Positions 33,712 through 46,790 of a stretch of DNA of 64,000 nt are shown in pieces (the first letter of the stretch is position 1; every line of letters begins with the position of its first letter). Both the position numbers and the translations under genes were made by a program. The notes under the pieces were generated by a model. That model searched no databases. It was not told where the DNA came from and saw nothing but the letters and a program-made list of their open reading frames with translations. Where the stretch lies: contig JAFMSR010000007.1 in NCBI GenBank assembly GCA_022818135.1, forward strand, positions 3,296,577 to 3,360,576, in the 5' to 3' direction. This stretch comes from Saxidomus purpurata (lineage: Eukaryota; Mollusca; Bivalvia; Venerida; Veneridae).

Positions 33712-35847
33712 TAAACAGTTCCGATTCGTTTTTCTCAATGTGTTTGCTCGCCATTGATAGCAAATGATGACAAAATAAAAGCAGAAATTTATATATAACG
33801 AATGTAAACGGAAAATAAAAGAATCTGAGAGGGCGTGTAGCGCTTTTGTCTTATAGTAGTAGTAAAAAAACAAAAATAATATCAAACAGGGAATGCCACG
33901 TACCAAAAACGCAGCCTCCCCAAAACGAGCCCCACAGCACCCAGAAGTGCACACCACCAACACACACACACGACACACACACACAATCAGCACACACACA
34001 CACACACACACACACACCACTAACACACACCAGCACACAAAGCAAACACACGAGGACAAAACGAACAATTAAAGGTAAACCGAAAAATCATGGACTATAA
34101 CTGTACTGTATTGACACCTTTTCTTTATATATTATCAATTGTTAAAAGTTAAAAAAGGACAGTGAACGATGTTGATGATGGAAAATCCCGACAAAGTGCA
34201 TTAAAACATTGGCGCGAGTTCAGAAATCGGTGTTACGTTTTAAAAATAATGATAATATTGGTGACACTATGAACTTTGACCGTCCAAAAACCTATACTAT
34301 GTATTCTTATTCATTTAATGATATACCTCATATACTTTTGAACACTGATTCAAAATGCAAAATACACACTACAGTATAAGTCAGAAATGGCTCCCCTTTA
34401 AATATATGGACACTATAATAAACAAACACTTTATTTTACCTTTTGATAGGTACAAAATTGAAAAATGCAAGGGCTATGTACTGGCGAAATATTGATAATT
34501 CGGGCCAAGGTGACAATAGAACATTTGTTCTGCAAAAGTTTGTTTGAAATTAGTAACAAATAAAACATATATGTTGCAGGAAGCTGAATCATAAAATATT
34601 GACAGACGAACGACGGACAGAACACGAGCAAAATATAATGAATATTGCTATCATGAACCTTTCGCTTAGGTGAGCTTCATTAGTAATTGCGATAGATATT
34701 GTGGAAATCCCATTAAGTGTTCTAGTCAAAGACTAAGTACCATAGATAATATTAAACTGGCTTATTTCAAATAATCATCTTCATGCTACATGTATATGCA
34801 TGAAATCATTTAAAAGTAGTGGTTTTTCCCGAATAAGTGGATGTAAACGCTGAATAGAGTCCTATATCTTTTACAATTGTGTCAGTACCATGAATGTAGA
34901 TATACAGGCGACATAAATTGCAGACAGATATATCTACAAAAGTTACCAACAATCATAGGAACCAAACATTTTCATTTCTTCTCTATGATTAAAGTGATAT
35001 TACCGTTCAAAGTGACTTAAAACATTAATCAGTGATTTATACTCCTAGAATAATAAACATTGCCATAGTTATAACTCGAAAATAAAGATCTGTGTAACAG
35101 TTTCATTGACATTGAATATAGAGGCAATCTGTAAATTTATAATCATTTTTGACTATCCTAGTAAATCCACTATTTCGGTTATGTATATCTTAATTTGTAT
35201 TTCGTCAAAAACAGAAATAACTTAATAAAACTTATTTTTTTATATGTTTTAAAAGTATGAACTTTTTTGGAGCATCATTCTTAACTATAAACTAATGTGG
35301 CTATTTGAAGGATAATATAACACGCAGTTTAGAGCCTCGTTACCGCCAAAATGTCCTGTATATCTTGTATTTCAAATATAGAGTGTGAAATTACATGGAT
35401 AGAAAATACATAAGGAAATACTATTAGCGAGACAGTCTATGTTAATTTTGTTTATAAATTTTACAAAACAAATCATCTCTGATAAAAGTATCACTGTTGA
35501 TAGAAGAAGCTTTGTTCTTACGAAATGTTAGGTTTGAACTTCCCGTTCAAACTACTGTTAAGAATAATAATGTTCATCCTCGTTTTCAACTTCTGAAAGT
35601 CTTAATTATTAGTTTCATCTTGTTTGTATGACCTGTAAATATTCACGTGCTAATATCATATGTAATAATATCATATGACCAAGACGATGCACCCGAAATA
35701 AAAAAAAGGTTCTGCCTTCTTAATGATTCCTGTCATTGTATAGCAAAGTAATTGGAATATTTTCATGTTCTGTGTTTATTTTAAAATGAGGAGAGACAAG
35801 ATGACATAATCACGTGAGTTTTTGCGGTAAGAGATTCTTTTTATAAC
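33712..35847. other. Spacer between the inverted arms
   Basis: Single-copy in this window apart from an (AC)n-cored repeat at its left end (33862-34080). The rest is AT-rich with only short frames and no splice-bordered coding signal. I see nothing else in it. Confidence 0.6.
33862..34080 (+). repeat. (AC)n-cored dispersed repeat, copy 1 (partial)
   Basis: Constant left part 'aataatatcaaacaggga', 'aaaacgcagcctccccaaa', 'agcacccagaagtgcacacc', then interrupted AC repeats, then 'gcaaacacacgaggacaaaa' and 'cgaacaattaaagg'. The 3' part seen in other copies ('ggcaccgccttggaacgg') is missing. Confidence 0.85.
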
Positions 35848-36385
35848 TGCAATTGTTCTAAAACGTCTGTGAAAATGGTTGGTGAAACACGAGTTGGAAC
35901 TGTTTCGTTGTATCTGAAATTGGAGTCTAAATCGTTGTATTGTTGAAAAGGTAGATTTTCCCCCATAGAAATACCAGATCGGTAATGTACGAGTATAATC
36001 TTACGAGATTTGACTAAAAGTAACATGCCAGTGCATTTGTTTTATCCTAAACACCTTAACTTCGCTCATTTTGTGCAAAATCCATGTATTTTGGTCTGTT
36101 TTCGCACTGTTTACCGTTGAATCCTCTGCATTCAACTTGCATTACTTTACACGCACGGATGTCTGAAAAAGCCGACAAGCTACGGTCATGCAGGACAGGT
36201 GTGGGCATTCCGTAAGAGTATTCATTTCATCAGAATTTGCGAATAACTATAAAAAATACACTAATCTGTTATACTCACGTGCGTTTTGTTTACGAAATCC
36301 GCCATGTTTTATTGGAGCCGGTTCGTTACGTTAGTTGGAGCATTATCGTTAAGTGGGAGCCAGTGCGTTTTGCCGATACAGTGTG

Positions 36386-36832
<447 letters not shown>

Positions 36833-37237
36833 TAGTCTGAAGTTAAAAACCTTAAGACTAAGTGAAGCGTCATTCCATGTCTTCATTACCTAAACTGCAT
36901 TACTGAGATTAGCAGAAAAGCGATAAAAACATGTCTAAATATAACATTAACTTGGTTGACATCAACAGTGACATACAACGTACTGTACAATCAATATGAA
37001 ATTGTGGCTGCCACTATATTCACCAAATAAGCTTAGAGTTTAAAATAAAGAGTTTTAAATAAAAAAAACTAAAAACATCTCACAGGCTCACTTATCAAAT
37101 ATAACATGCAAGAACATTTCTGTATAATTAGTTGAGTCTAGATTATAATTTTGAAAAACTTGATATCCTTTCCTATCAACTTAGTACTTCCTCTTTACCG
37201 AAGACACATTAAAATTTGGGGAATTTGCTTGACTTTA

Positions 37238-37492
37238 TTATAACAAAGCCTTTATTATTGTACAAAATTTCAGATCTGAATGTCTCGCAGACGGATCATA
37301 ATTCAACCATTGAGACAACATGTGGAGTAATTCACTAGGCACAATTCCTTGGCTCTCAACATGATTCAAACCATTGGGTTTGTCCTCTTTATACATGCTT
37401 TCAACAACTAGGTCAACAGAGTTATCTTCTTCCCTAGTCATTTCAAAATTCCAAAAAGGCTCTTCAATGTACAGTTCAGTCATGTAAAACAT
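37238..37492 (-). CDS. Conserved open frame, right-arm copy, unrecognised
   Basis: Twin of 28422-28676. 84 codons ATG to stop; it differs by G20R and by LA to SD at positions 72-73. Protein-like composition, no family recognised. See the left copy for the upstream signal-like frame, which is also preserved here. Confidence 0.35.
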   Translation of the reverse strand: MFYMTELYIEEPFWNFEMTREEDNSVDLVVESMYKEDKPNGLNHVESQGIVPSELLHMLSQWLNYDPSARHSDLKFCTIIKALL

Positions 37493-37729
37493 GTAGCTAA
37501 CAACAACAGTCGAAACACCAATGTGTACTTGGAGGTCATGTTTATTGCCTGAAAAGAAAATATTAAGTTAAAAGCATCTTGAAAATGACAGCTGTGGCAA
37601 CAGTTCTTGCAGAAGTTTCCTTTAACAGTAGACCTATAAAACTCTTTTAACTTAGCAAAAGATCAAACAAACAAAAATGTATAGCGTTGACCTGCATACC
37701 ACAAGAGCCCTCATTTAACTTGAATAACA

Positions 37730-37900
37730 CATTAAGAATATGTAAATAAATAAGAAAATTAACATAAAGATACCAAGACCAACACACTGAATGGCCACGA
37801 TGCAAATAGTTTTGTCGATCGTTACGTTGGAGGGTATTGTGACTGATCGCAGAGTACCACGACGAATCGGCACATTACTATGATTTTGGTTAATTTTCAT
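37730..37900 (-). CDS. Possible membrane-segment exon, right-arm copy
   Basis: Twin of 28041-28179, without the in-frame stop: IPSNVTIDKTICIVAIQCVG, then LGIFMLIFLFIYIFLMCYSS and stop. It has one hydrophobic helix of about 24 residues. No partner exons were found nearby; the assignment to a receptor family is a guess. Confidence 0.25.
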
Positions 37901-38226
37901 ACTTGACAGGACTCACGTGAGTTAACTTAAACAGACTTACCTACGTAAATGCAACACACATTGAACAAGAAACTCCGTTATATTTTCATATATTCTCTGT
38001 CATCTTCCACTTTCCTCGAAAAATGGCGCACTTGCTGATATTTACTTCTAAGAACTAAGTTATAAGTTCTTAGTTCTAAGACGTAAGAACTAAGTTATAA
38101 TTTTGTACCCCCTAAGTTCTAAGTCAAAACGGCCCTAATAGGCTTCCGTATATTTAATTACCAGTAATTATTTTTCGCCCTAATGAAATTTCATGAACTT
38201 AATTTATTAGTATTATTTCTACATTT

Positions 38227-38541
38227 TTAATTTCGCTCGCTTGGCATTTCTATATTTGGGAATGCTTCTAAGTTCCACATATAACTAACTCTGCAATGAA
38301 TAGCCATTAGGTACTTTTTATCTTTAATTTTGTTTTTTGAAAATACTGGCAAAGACCACTCTAAAGTTATCATCTTCCCCACTCTATTGTACATGTAAGT
38401 ATGTAAACTATTTCCGTCATCGCAAGCTAATGTTAACGGTAATTTATGATTAATCCCCGTAACGTGAATACTTGAAGTACGATATTTGTCTTTTGTGTTA
38501 CGACAAACTTTAAAACTAATTTTGCTTCTGTTATGTAACAC
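38227..38541 (-). CDS. Conserved open frame, right-arm copy, unrecognised
   Basis: Twin of 27378-27692, open over 104 codons but with ATT in place of the only early ATG. Residue differences (N/I, I/G, V/L, S/T) outnumber silent ones, so coding constraint is doubtful. Confidence 0.28.
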   Translation of the reverse strand: MLHNRSKISFKVCRNTKDKYRTSSIHVTGINHKLPLTLACDDGNSLHTYMYNRVGKMITLEWSLPVFSKNKIKDKKYLMAIHCRVSYMWNLEAFPNIEMPSERN

Positions 38542-39172
38542 TAAACGCCGGTCATAAGTAATGTCACATCATACGCAATGCTAATGTTTGTTGTAAACAA
38601 TGACAATTAAAGATATGATACTGTTGAAATAAATGTGTTTAAAATGTTTGATTTGGATTTAAAACGAAACAAAGAAACAGGTAAAGATTTTCACTTTATC
38701 AATATTTTAGCAACCAATATAGGAAATTATATGAAACCAGTAATTTGAATGAACTTCTCTAATAACCTAATAACAATGATAAATCGAGGCGCATTATACT
38801 AAGGTTATTAACTTTAACCGTGCGTGTATTACATAATCGCATAATATAAGGAACAAATACGTGTTCGTAAACAAATCAAGAGAAAATACCTGGTCGTGTG
38901 TTTTGATGTAGAGGCTAAATATCAACAAAAAATTGCTTCAAAATAACAATCGGAAATGAAAACGGTTCAGCTGCTATCATAAGATTCATGCGTAAATGCA
39001 TGATGCAAATGAAACACGTGCAGTTGAGCTGTAAAAACACTTCAGTGACGCACATTTCGCTTCCTTCTGTGCGAACAATGTACAATGCTAAACCCAGTTC
39101 CATATAATACCTCATTAGGTTAGTTTCAGCGCGTGTGAACGACAATACACCAGTTATGCAATAATATCCGTT

Positions 39173-39301
39173 CCAGAGGTGTTTATCGTGTAATAAACAT
39201 TGATTTTGGAGTTCTGTTGCGCAGTAATCAACAACGAAAGCCGGAGGCCTGAGTGGTTTATAACTGCGCAACAGAACGACAAAGAGTTGTTTATTAGAAG
39301 A
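39173..39301. mobile_element. Palindromic MITE, right-arm copy, truncated
   Basis: Matches 26406-26547 in reverse orientation, but its end near 39301 is cut and joined to sequence that lies 0.7 kb away in the left arm. This marks a deletion breakpoint. Confidence 0.65.
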
Positions 39302-40026
39302 TATGTAAGATAAGAAAATAAATTTAAAAAGGAATAAAAGGAGAAGAAAGAAAACACTGGTGCAACCCACACATCTCCGCAATGTGAACTCCAAGAATGA
39401 TTGAATGATAAAAGCTTTCATAACGGATAGTAAAACGAAATTCAGGCTCATTCATAAACGGAAATGCAAAGTTTAGCTTAGGAATGTTATATGAATATGC
39501 ATGTCTGTACAACCTATACACGATGGACAGCTAAGATACGGCTAATTTCATCTAATACGGAAAATTTGATACGAGATGTTGTATTTTACTGCACAAATAC
39601 AAAGGAACTTCAAATAAACATTAATAGCTATATAATAAAAGTACCTTCCGTCGTATGACTATAAATAAGCCTCAGGCTATATCTGACGTTCATCTGCGTA
39701 ATTAAACATCTTCCTCTAATAAAAAGGAAAAGAGATGCATCTAGGCAAAACAAAAACAATATTTCATCGTGTACGTTACAAAATCAAAATCAGATTGGGG
39801 ACAGACTTCGGTCTTTTTCCTTCTCTTTGTCTTGTATATCAGACGCATTTCATGTTCTCTATAGTAATACATTGTACTAGGAATTTCGGAATCAGGATTC
39901 TTTGCAATACTTTATTCATTGGTAAAAAAGCACCATCCGTGTTACGTTTTGATTAAATATTTAAGAGTTTAGTTGTGCATATTGGTTGTCTGTATTAACT
40001 TAAATGATTAAATGCTTGTATTTCAG

Positions 40027-41736
40027 CAAGGAAATAGTTTTAATAAAATGGGCCCTCGGAAAACAGAGGAAGATGTTGAGAAGTCCCTGACCACCGGAAT
40101 GAGAGAAAGGAAACGGTATCTTAATGGAGTTTTTATATGTCTTGTATACTAGTTAAGGGATACTGTGTCTATTTCTATTATGTGCTATAATGGGTAATTC
40201 CATTGAAGATGCATCCACTATGAACTTAATTAATCCTACAACCAGTCTTCAAAGAGATTTTTAAATGGTTTATTGCCTAAGTTAAAGAAATTGCTGCATG
40301 CAATATGAAAATATTTCAGCACAAAAATATGATTTCAAGTTGACACTTTCTTTAAAGCAAAAACAAATATATTCAAATGATGATATAACAGGTACCAGGG
40401 TATAACATTGTCCACTCAGAAGCTAAGTTAACACTAAGCATCAATGGACAAAGACACTGCGTATAAATGTATTTACTGTAGTAGTGACTTCGTAGTTTTC
40501 CTTGTGAGCTTGTGTTATGCGTGCATTATCAGTGTCAAATGTACACAAAACTATAAATAACTTTTGTAGGAGTATTGTTACCAAGCAACCGCAGAAGCAT
40601 CAGACACGTTCGGCTTTCCTCGGAGTTTTAACTGCAGTAGTCATTCTCTCCATTGTCACAGCCATCGCCATCGCTGTCTATGAAAAGAACAAAGTAGATG
40701 GTCAGTAATGGAATAACTCAATCATCCTGTGTTTTGACCTGTAATGTCTTCGTCTTATTATAATACCCTTGAAAGTGATAACATTCTATTGACTTCTCAC
40801 ATCTATATATAGGGGGTTCGAGGTCGGGATTATGCTTTTTCCGGCTTTGTTTTGTCTTTTTACATTTATTTAAGAACCAAGCTGACAAAATATTATCTTA
40901 TTTTTCCCTGATCTTAACTTTTATATCTAACCACTGAAGTACCCGGTAGTCTTTTTTCTTCCGTGGTAAAATATAAAGATAAGATTTGGGAAAGCTAAGC
41001 TCATATTTTGTGAGCTTAGTTTCTTAAATGAGTGTAAAAAGACCGAACAAAGCTTGAAAAGGCATAATCACGACGTCGAGCTCCTATGATTTCTCAGTAT
41101 AAGGCAGAAACACACTGTCAGATGCAAACATTACAGTATTAATCACATATAAATAAAATTCGTCACGATAAATCAACTAAAGTACATACTGTAGTATGAG
41201 TCAATACATGAGTAATGCTATGGCGATAAATCTCTTAGTCCACAACACTACCTGAATGTTTCTTCGGTTTGTTACAGGCTGCGGACCATTCATTTATCCA
41301 GGCATCAATATATCTGATCTGACTCCAAAAATAATTTCACAACAAAGCACGTGTAGTAAGTTTTTATAAGCTCCATCTTTTGTTGTCGTTGTTTCAATAG
41401 GTTTAAATACAATTTACCGGTAACAGTTATTAAATGTTCGTTAAAATGATGATACACCCAGTGTAACAATAGTGTTTCCTAGTAATTCTATCTGAGTTCT
41501 AATTTTTTTGTCATAACTATATCGACAAGAGCACCTACCACTACTTTTGTTTGAAATTTGAAATTTCAGATATCGAGGGGGACTGTTGGACGGGAGAACA
41601 GTGTTATGAATGTTTCCGACTTGACATATGGGAAGTGGGAAATATCAACGATATACCGGTGTGCTGCCCGGAATGTAACGTCACTAAGCTGTCATTGTCT
41701 AACAACAGCTGTCACTGTCGGCACAGTTCACAATAA
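40027..41736 (+). CDS. Small type II membrane protein with ten-Cys ectodomain
   Basis: Four exons with GT-AG borders: 40027-40115, 40570-40700, 41278-41355 and 41570-41736. From ATG at 40048 they encode 147 aa; 5' untranslated sequence or an upstream exon precedes. Residues 1-37 are charged (KTEEDVEKSL, MRERKR) with no signal peptide. Residues ~38-60 form one hydrophobic helix (FLGVLTAVVILSIVTAIAIA), and with the basic side N-terminal a type II orientation is expected. The outer part has ten cysteines (68, 92, 98, 104, 107, 124, 125, 128, 140, 142; CYEC and CCPEC) and N-glycosylation sequons at 77, 129 and 137. I recognise no family; a small surface ligand, receptor or adhesion role is possible but not shown. 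A broken paralogue lies at 23162-25001. Confidence 0.72.
40808..41092. mobile_element. Fold-back MITE in membrane-protein gene intron (right copy)
   Basis: Twin of 23893-24182, between exons 2 and 3 of the right-arm gene. 'gattatgctttttccggctt' pairs with 'aaaaggcataatca', and 'gtacccggtag' lies near the centre. Confidence 0.75.
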
Positions 41737-41890
41737 TCATGTGCTTGTGGAAGCGATAAAAACATGTCACTGTGACTGTGTTTAATACAGCTATTTAGCA
41801 GATAAAACGTTATATAATAGTGTTGTTATATGCAGGTGAACCTTAGCATGTTTTATTCAGCTGATGTTGTTATTCTTAAAGTATTTCCTC

Positions 41891-41985
41891 ATATGACACC
41901 AGTACTGGTTTTTCCAGGAAACGGACTCGAGAGTGACTCGATAAGCTACAAGCTTTCTTCACAATCGAGCTAAAATAAATTAGTA
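41891..41985 (+). repeat. SINE-like tail, right-arm copy
   Basis: 'gacaccagtactggtttt' to 'gagctaaaataaattagt', 155 bp past the stop of the membrane-protein gene and so probably in its 3' untranslated region. It matches the tail of the SINE at 46601-46790. Confidence 0.65.
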
Positions 41986-43373
41986 GAAACTATAAATACT
42001 GTCATGGTTCAAAATACATCGTGAATAAATTCAAAGAATGTGTCTACTCTTTGACCTCTTGATCTTGTTTTCATACGCCCGATTGCTTTCTTCGGACGAA
42101 CAAACATGTCTTAATGACTGGTGTAGTTCCGAATTACCCTTTACCCGGTAGACAGATCACTGGATAATTCTGGCAGAGAGATATTCTAGTAAAGATATAG
42201 TATTTCCCCTTGTAAAGTTGTATATTTACATGTATTATTTATGACACTGTATAACTCTTACACAACTTTTCTACACATCGATTGTAATGTTTTAAAGCAG
42301 TTTTATTTATACAAATCATATGCTCATTTGTCTTCAATGGACATACCCTACAACTACCCGATTATATTCTCGGAACATAGATTATGTGTTCAATGGACGT
42401 AAAACGATAAATAAAAACAATTTCAAAGATGAACCTATGGCGAAAAATGCCTCATTTTACCACAATTTATCAATATAGATGCATTCTGTTATAAATCGCA
42501 ACCACCCATTTAGTGTACAACAGCTCTAAATAAATTATTGAATGGTTTACGGTACTGCAGCATATTTTATACCGCTGATTTTTATCGATAATGACTGGGA
42601 ATGCATGCTGAAACTTTTAAGTTAAGTTATAATACGTCCAAAGATTCTATTATTTATTTTTTGGATGTTATTTGGTTTGGCATCAGTTATAGGGTAGGTC
42701 CCTTAATGAAGCAGTGAATAATTCCTACTTCTAAAAGAAATTACACATTTAACAAGGAATTAATACTGAAACTGTTTTTATTGTTTAATATATATTTACT
42801 AAGTTATTGCTGTTTTCTTGAAATGTTTAGTGTACATTTGTTGGTTTCGCCTTTTGCATTGCGCGTACAATGTATTTTGCATTGAGTACACATTCTGAAA
42901 GTTACTTCTGAAGATTGCCCATCAGGTTTTCTAAGAACATAAAATAGTCACAACGGATTTAAGAACATCTTGCAGAATGTTCATGATACTCATACAATCA
43001 TACTTTTTCAGTGTGTTCGCTCCTCTATAAAAAATCACCTGAAACAATTAATAAGACTATCAAGATGTCATGAACCAAGGTTGTACAGAAACATTGATTT
43101 TTCGTCGTCACAATGTGTCGTAATCACAAATTTGAAATGTGAAACACCTGGTTAGTAAATTGCCATACCATAACAGATCGGCATTTACAAATTTTAGATG
43201 TGGCGTAGCACCTCTAGAAACAGGCAGATATAAGAATATTGATTTGGCTAATAGAACATACATCAGGTGAGCTCAACACATTATTTTCAAATAAATTTGG
43301 GATTTAAGGGAAATTGAAGCCAGCGAGTCGGATGACCAATTTATTAATTTGGTGTCGCCTTTATTGGTGATTT

Positions 43374-44347
43374 TATAAAAGTGTTCCGATAGAATTATTT
43401 TTCATTATTATGTTAAATGATTTTACTATAAAAGATGTAAACATGCTCTATCATAGTAGTCAAGGACCAGATCATTTGGGTTTTCAACGATAAGTACTAG
43501 TACAAGTAAAAATAGTACTAAAACCTAAACGACGTGAAGTAAGGTATGTACTTTGAGAAAATTGCAATTTTCACTTGTTTAGATGAAAATGCGCTGTTCG
43601 CTGTTGGAAGATGCACACGGAAAAGTGCGATATTTACGCAATTTTTAAATACGACTCGATATAGTTTGTAGTGATTTTCAAATGTCCGGTATCATTGACA
43701 ACTTTGTTACGTCCGATCCGTATACCAAGATTGTCTTTCAAAAAAATAAAATTACGACATCTCCTGTGAAGAACTCACGTGGGCCAATTTACCGCCTTGA
43801 TGAGACTTTGCAGGAATGGTTTCACTTGCAACTACAAGGTAACCCAGAAGCTCTGTTATACAAATTGTACATACAGTTATATTTCACTGCTGGTATTGCC
43901 TTGTTTATTTCTCTTAGGCTTGTCATTGGTACACAAAGCCACATATCAGATCGCTAAAAGGTAAAAGCGCAGATCAATTTTTTCTGGCTGAAACCATTTA
44001 TAAGTTGCCTATGTGCTTATTTTTCATTTAACGTACATTTGGCATATAACAGCATCCCTGTCACCCATATATTTGTGAACCCTGTGTCTACCATAGAATT
44101 TCTCTGTTCACATTATCGACCCCCTTTAGGAGTTCAACGTAGAACACATGTGAAGGTTGGGGAGTTCACTTATAGCCCCCGGCCTTGCTACAGCGCTTTA
44201 TATAAAGGATTTTCCGATAGAATTATTTTTCATTATTATGTAACTGATTTTACCACAAAGCCTAGAGGCTATTAGATAATCTGGGTTTCATGGGTAAAGC
44301 AAGATATGTCTAGTGGAATCCTTTACAAATTGGAATTTTCACTTGTT
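43374..44347. repeat. Direct repeat pair just outside the right arm
   Basis: 43386-43440 and 44205-44260 share 'ccgatagaattatttttcat' and 'tattatgt...gattttac'. The similarity resumes at 43565-43592 and 44322-44347 ('aattttcacttgtt'). The two copies bracket the candidate first exon at 43682. Confidence 0.6.
43682..43838 (+). CDS. Candidate first coding exon, unrecognised
   Basis: ATG at 43682 opens 52 codons, MSGIIDNFVTSDPYTKIVF, KNKITTSPVKNSRGPIYRL, ETLQEWFHLQLQ, ending at a good donor (caag|gtaacc, phase 1). Beyond the donor the frame becomes low-quality. Composition is protein-like, but no following exon was found before the repeats at 44.2-45.2 kb. Confidence 0.35.
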
Positions 44348-44379
44348 CGAAGTTCTTTTATGACAACCCAGAGTCAAAA

Positions 44380-45180
44380 TTAGGTCACTCAATGTCCGGG
44401 GTCGTCGTACGTCGTCGTCGTAGATTTCCTGCATACGTCTCGAAAATGGGCCAATGTTGATAAACTTTGCAGAAAGTTCTTGCTATGAAGCTCTACCAGA
44501 AGTGTTCCTAGATCCATTCCATGCAGAACTATTTGGCATGTAGCATTGAATAGGTGGAAATCTTTTCTCTAACCACAAAGTTTGTTCAAATTTTGACCCC
44601 GGGTCAAAATTGACCCCGCGCAGGTGGTCACTTAGTTTTGCATAGGAATATAGGAAAAACATCTAAAATCTTCTTCTCTGAAACCACAAGGCCTAGAGCT
44701 TAGATATTTGGCATGTAGCATTGTCTAGTGGACCTCTACCAAGATTGTTCAAATATGACCCCCGGGTCAAAATTGACCCCGCGGGGATGGTCCCTTAGTT
44801 TTGCATAGGCTCATATAGGAAAAACTTTAAAAATCACGCTCTGAAACCACAAGGCCTAGAGCTTAGATATTGGCTTAGGCATGTAGCATTGTCTGGTGAA
44901 CCTCTATCAAGATTGTTCAAATCATGACCCCCTAGTCAAAATTACCCCTTCCCAGAAGCCAGAAGGGGGGGGGGGGAAGTCACTTGATTTTACATAGGCT
45001 TATATAGGGAAAACTTTTAAAAAGACACAAGGCCGACAGGTAGATAATAGATATTTGAAATGTTACTTAGCATTGTGTAGTGGACCTCTACGAATTATGT
45101 TAGAATCATGACCCCTTTTATTATAGCCAATGGTAGTCAGGTGAGCGATAAAGGGCCATCATGGCCCTCTTGTTTAATGA
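44380..45180 (+). repeat. Dispersed repeat, 'gggccatcatggccctc' family, forward copy
   Basis: Three internal units of ~125-175 bp, each with 'ccacaaggcctagagcttag', 'gcatgtagcattg' and '(t)caaaattgaccccgc'. The element ends 'agccaatggtagtcaggtga' and 'gggccatcatggccctcttg'. It matches 10471-11140 in reverse complement. No coding. Confidence 0.82.
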
Positions 45181-45491
45181 AAGAAAGGTCAGCTTCAGCT
45201 TTGGTGTCGAACTTTCCCGACTGTACTACTTTGTTTTAAATCAGTGAACCGTTCAGAATAAGTCCAATCTACAGATCAGACATACAGAATTGAAGATGTT
45301 ATTCTCCCACTCGAACCTAAAAAGATGTTGGACAAAACTCATTTGATGCAGCTGACAGTGTATTCAAATTAGAAACTAGTAAATTGTGGACGTGTTTTAG
45401 ATGACTAAGGCTGCATATTAAAGGGAAATTGGTTTTGATGAAGGCTTCCCCAAGGACGCTGTACTTGATTGTGTTACGATAAATTATTACA

Positions 45492-45761
45492 ATGGACTGT
45501 AGATTTCAACAAAATTTCAACTCATATACAAGATTGCATATAAATGAACAAATCATACAGCTGATCGTTACAATGTACTGCAAACGATTTATTACTTCTC
45601 TGGATATACAGTACAAGCAAATTAATTCAAACGCCATGTGTACACTCTCCAAAATGGTTCAAATACAAATTGTGGTTAATGCACCGAGCCTTTTCAAAAA
45701 CACATCTACAAAATATCAAAATGTAGTTTTACAAAGTCTTGTTACTAAATTTATTACCTGA
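45492..45761 (+). other. Unassigned 89-codon open frame
   Basis: ATG to TGA: FNSYTRLHINEQIIQLIVTM, CKRFITSLDIQYKQINSNAM, SKMVQIQIVVNAPSLFKN. Rich in I, N, K and Q as expected of AT-rich DNA. No splice signals, no twin and no recognised motif. Listed only because it is the longest frame between 44.3 and 47 kb. Confidence 0.15.
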
Positions 45762-45964
45762 ATCATTGAGTATCCGTTCATACAATGATTTATTGTGAAG
45801 AAAAAGTAATTGATATTTTACTGCTATAGGACCTGCCATTGCTTATTGCATTTTATTTCAAATGTAAGTGTAGCATTTACGGATGGTATTCTTCTATATG
45901 TGGCATGGTCGTTAACACTATCTTGTTAGATGCACGTAATCATAACACCTTACTCAACACATAC

Positions 45965-46035
45965 ATGTCGAGGGGTCAACGCGAAACTATCACATTTGTA
46001 CGCTTGGAATAGATTCGCGTTGACACCTCGATATA
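45965..46035. repeat. Inverted repeat
   Basis: 'tgtcgaggggtcaacgcgaa' pairs with 'ttcgcgttgacacctcgata' around a ~25-base loop. Just downstream, three 'taatactaacac' or 'taagtacttacac' units follow at 46060-46180. Confidence 0.75.
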
Positions 46036-46600
46036 CAATATGTGCTATTTTGTTTCAACATCAGTATTTAATACTAACACATTTGCGAAGGTTATTCCAG
46101 TTTTTGTACAGCTTCTTAATACTAACACGGTTATGGAATTAATTCCGTCCCCAGTGCAGTATTAAGTACTTACACATTTGCGTAGGTTACTCCGTTTGAA
46201 GCACAATATTTGATACTGCTCCTGAATGTGGAGCAGTCCATATGAAGAAGGGACTCGCAAGCTATTCCCAGTACTATCTCTTGCTCTTCTTTTTCATGTT
46301 GACAAGGTCCCGCCTTCAGGACAGATAACGACGCATCACGACACACTGCCTTTGAAAACTCACAGCTATAATGATAAAAAGGCCCAAAAGAACCGATCTT
46401 TGTAAAACTCGAGTTTTATGCATGACCTATATGTGTAATTATCATCTCCGAAAGACTAACATGAATTCCAGCAATCTTGCGTTTTAACAAATTGTTTTAA
46501 TCACATTTTACTGCAATTGCCACCACTCTATACAAATACAACAGCACATCAATACATTTATGCACAGTGACCCCAACTAGGCAGACATAGACTACAAAAC

Positions 46601-46790
46601 AACATGCGATGGTTTAGAGGTTAAGGTGCCTGCCGCTCATTCTAGAGGTCGCAGGTTCGAACCCTACCAGGGTCACGACCGTACCTTCTCATAATGACAC
46701 CAGCACCGGTTTTTCAGGAAGCGGACTCGAGAGTGACGCAATAAGCTTCAAGCTTTCTTTACAATCGAGCTAAAATAAATTAGTATAATA
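46601..46790 (+). repeat. tRNA-derived SINE
   Basis: The head carries an A box (tggtttagagg, 46610-46620) and a B box (ggttcgaaccc, 46654-46664) at tRNA spacing. The acceptor stem does not pair, so it is not a functional tRNA. The body (46690-46787) with 'ccggtttttcaggaagcgg', 'ggactcgagagtgac' and 'caatcgagctaaaataaatt' matches the tails in both duplication arms. It ends in an A-rich 'taataaaaaag'. It resembles molluscan SINEs with a conserved central/3' domain; the family name is not determined. Confidence 0.75.

Noticed and set aside
39154..39451. Longest minus frame in the right arm (38915-39451)
   Set aside because: It crosses the palindromic MITE and a deletion joint; the left arm does not keep the frame.
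39735..39956. Frame before exon A of the membrane-protein gene as its first exon
   Set aside because: No donor at a useful phase, and the left twin (25056-25286) reads a different frame after an indel.
46603..46675. A functional tRNA gene
   Set aside because: A and B boxes are present, but the acceptor stem does not pair and a SINE body follows.
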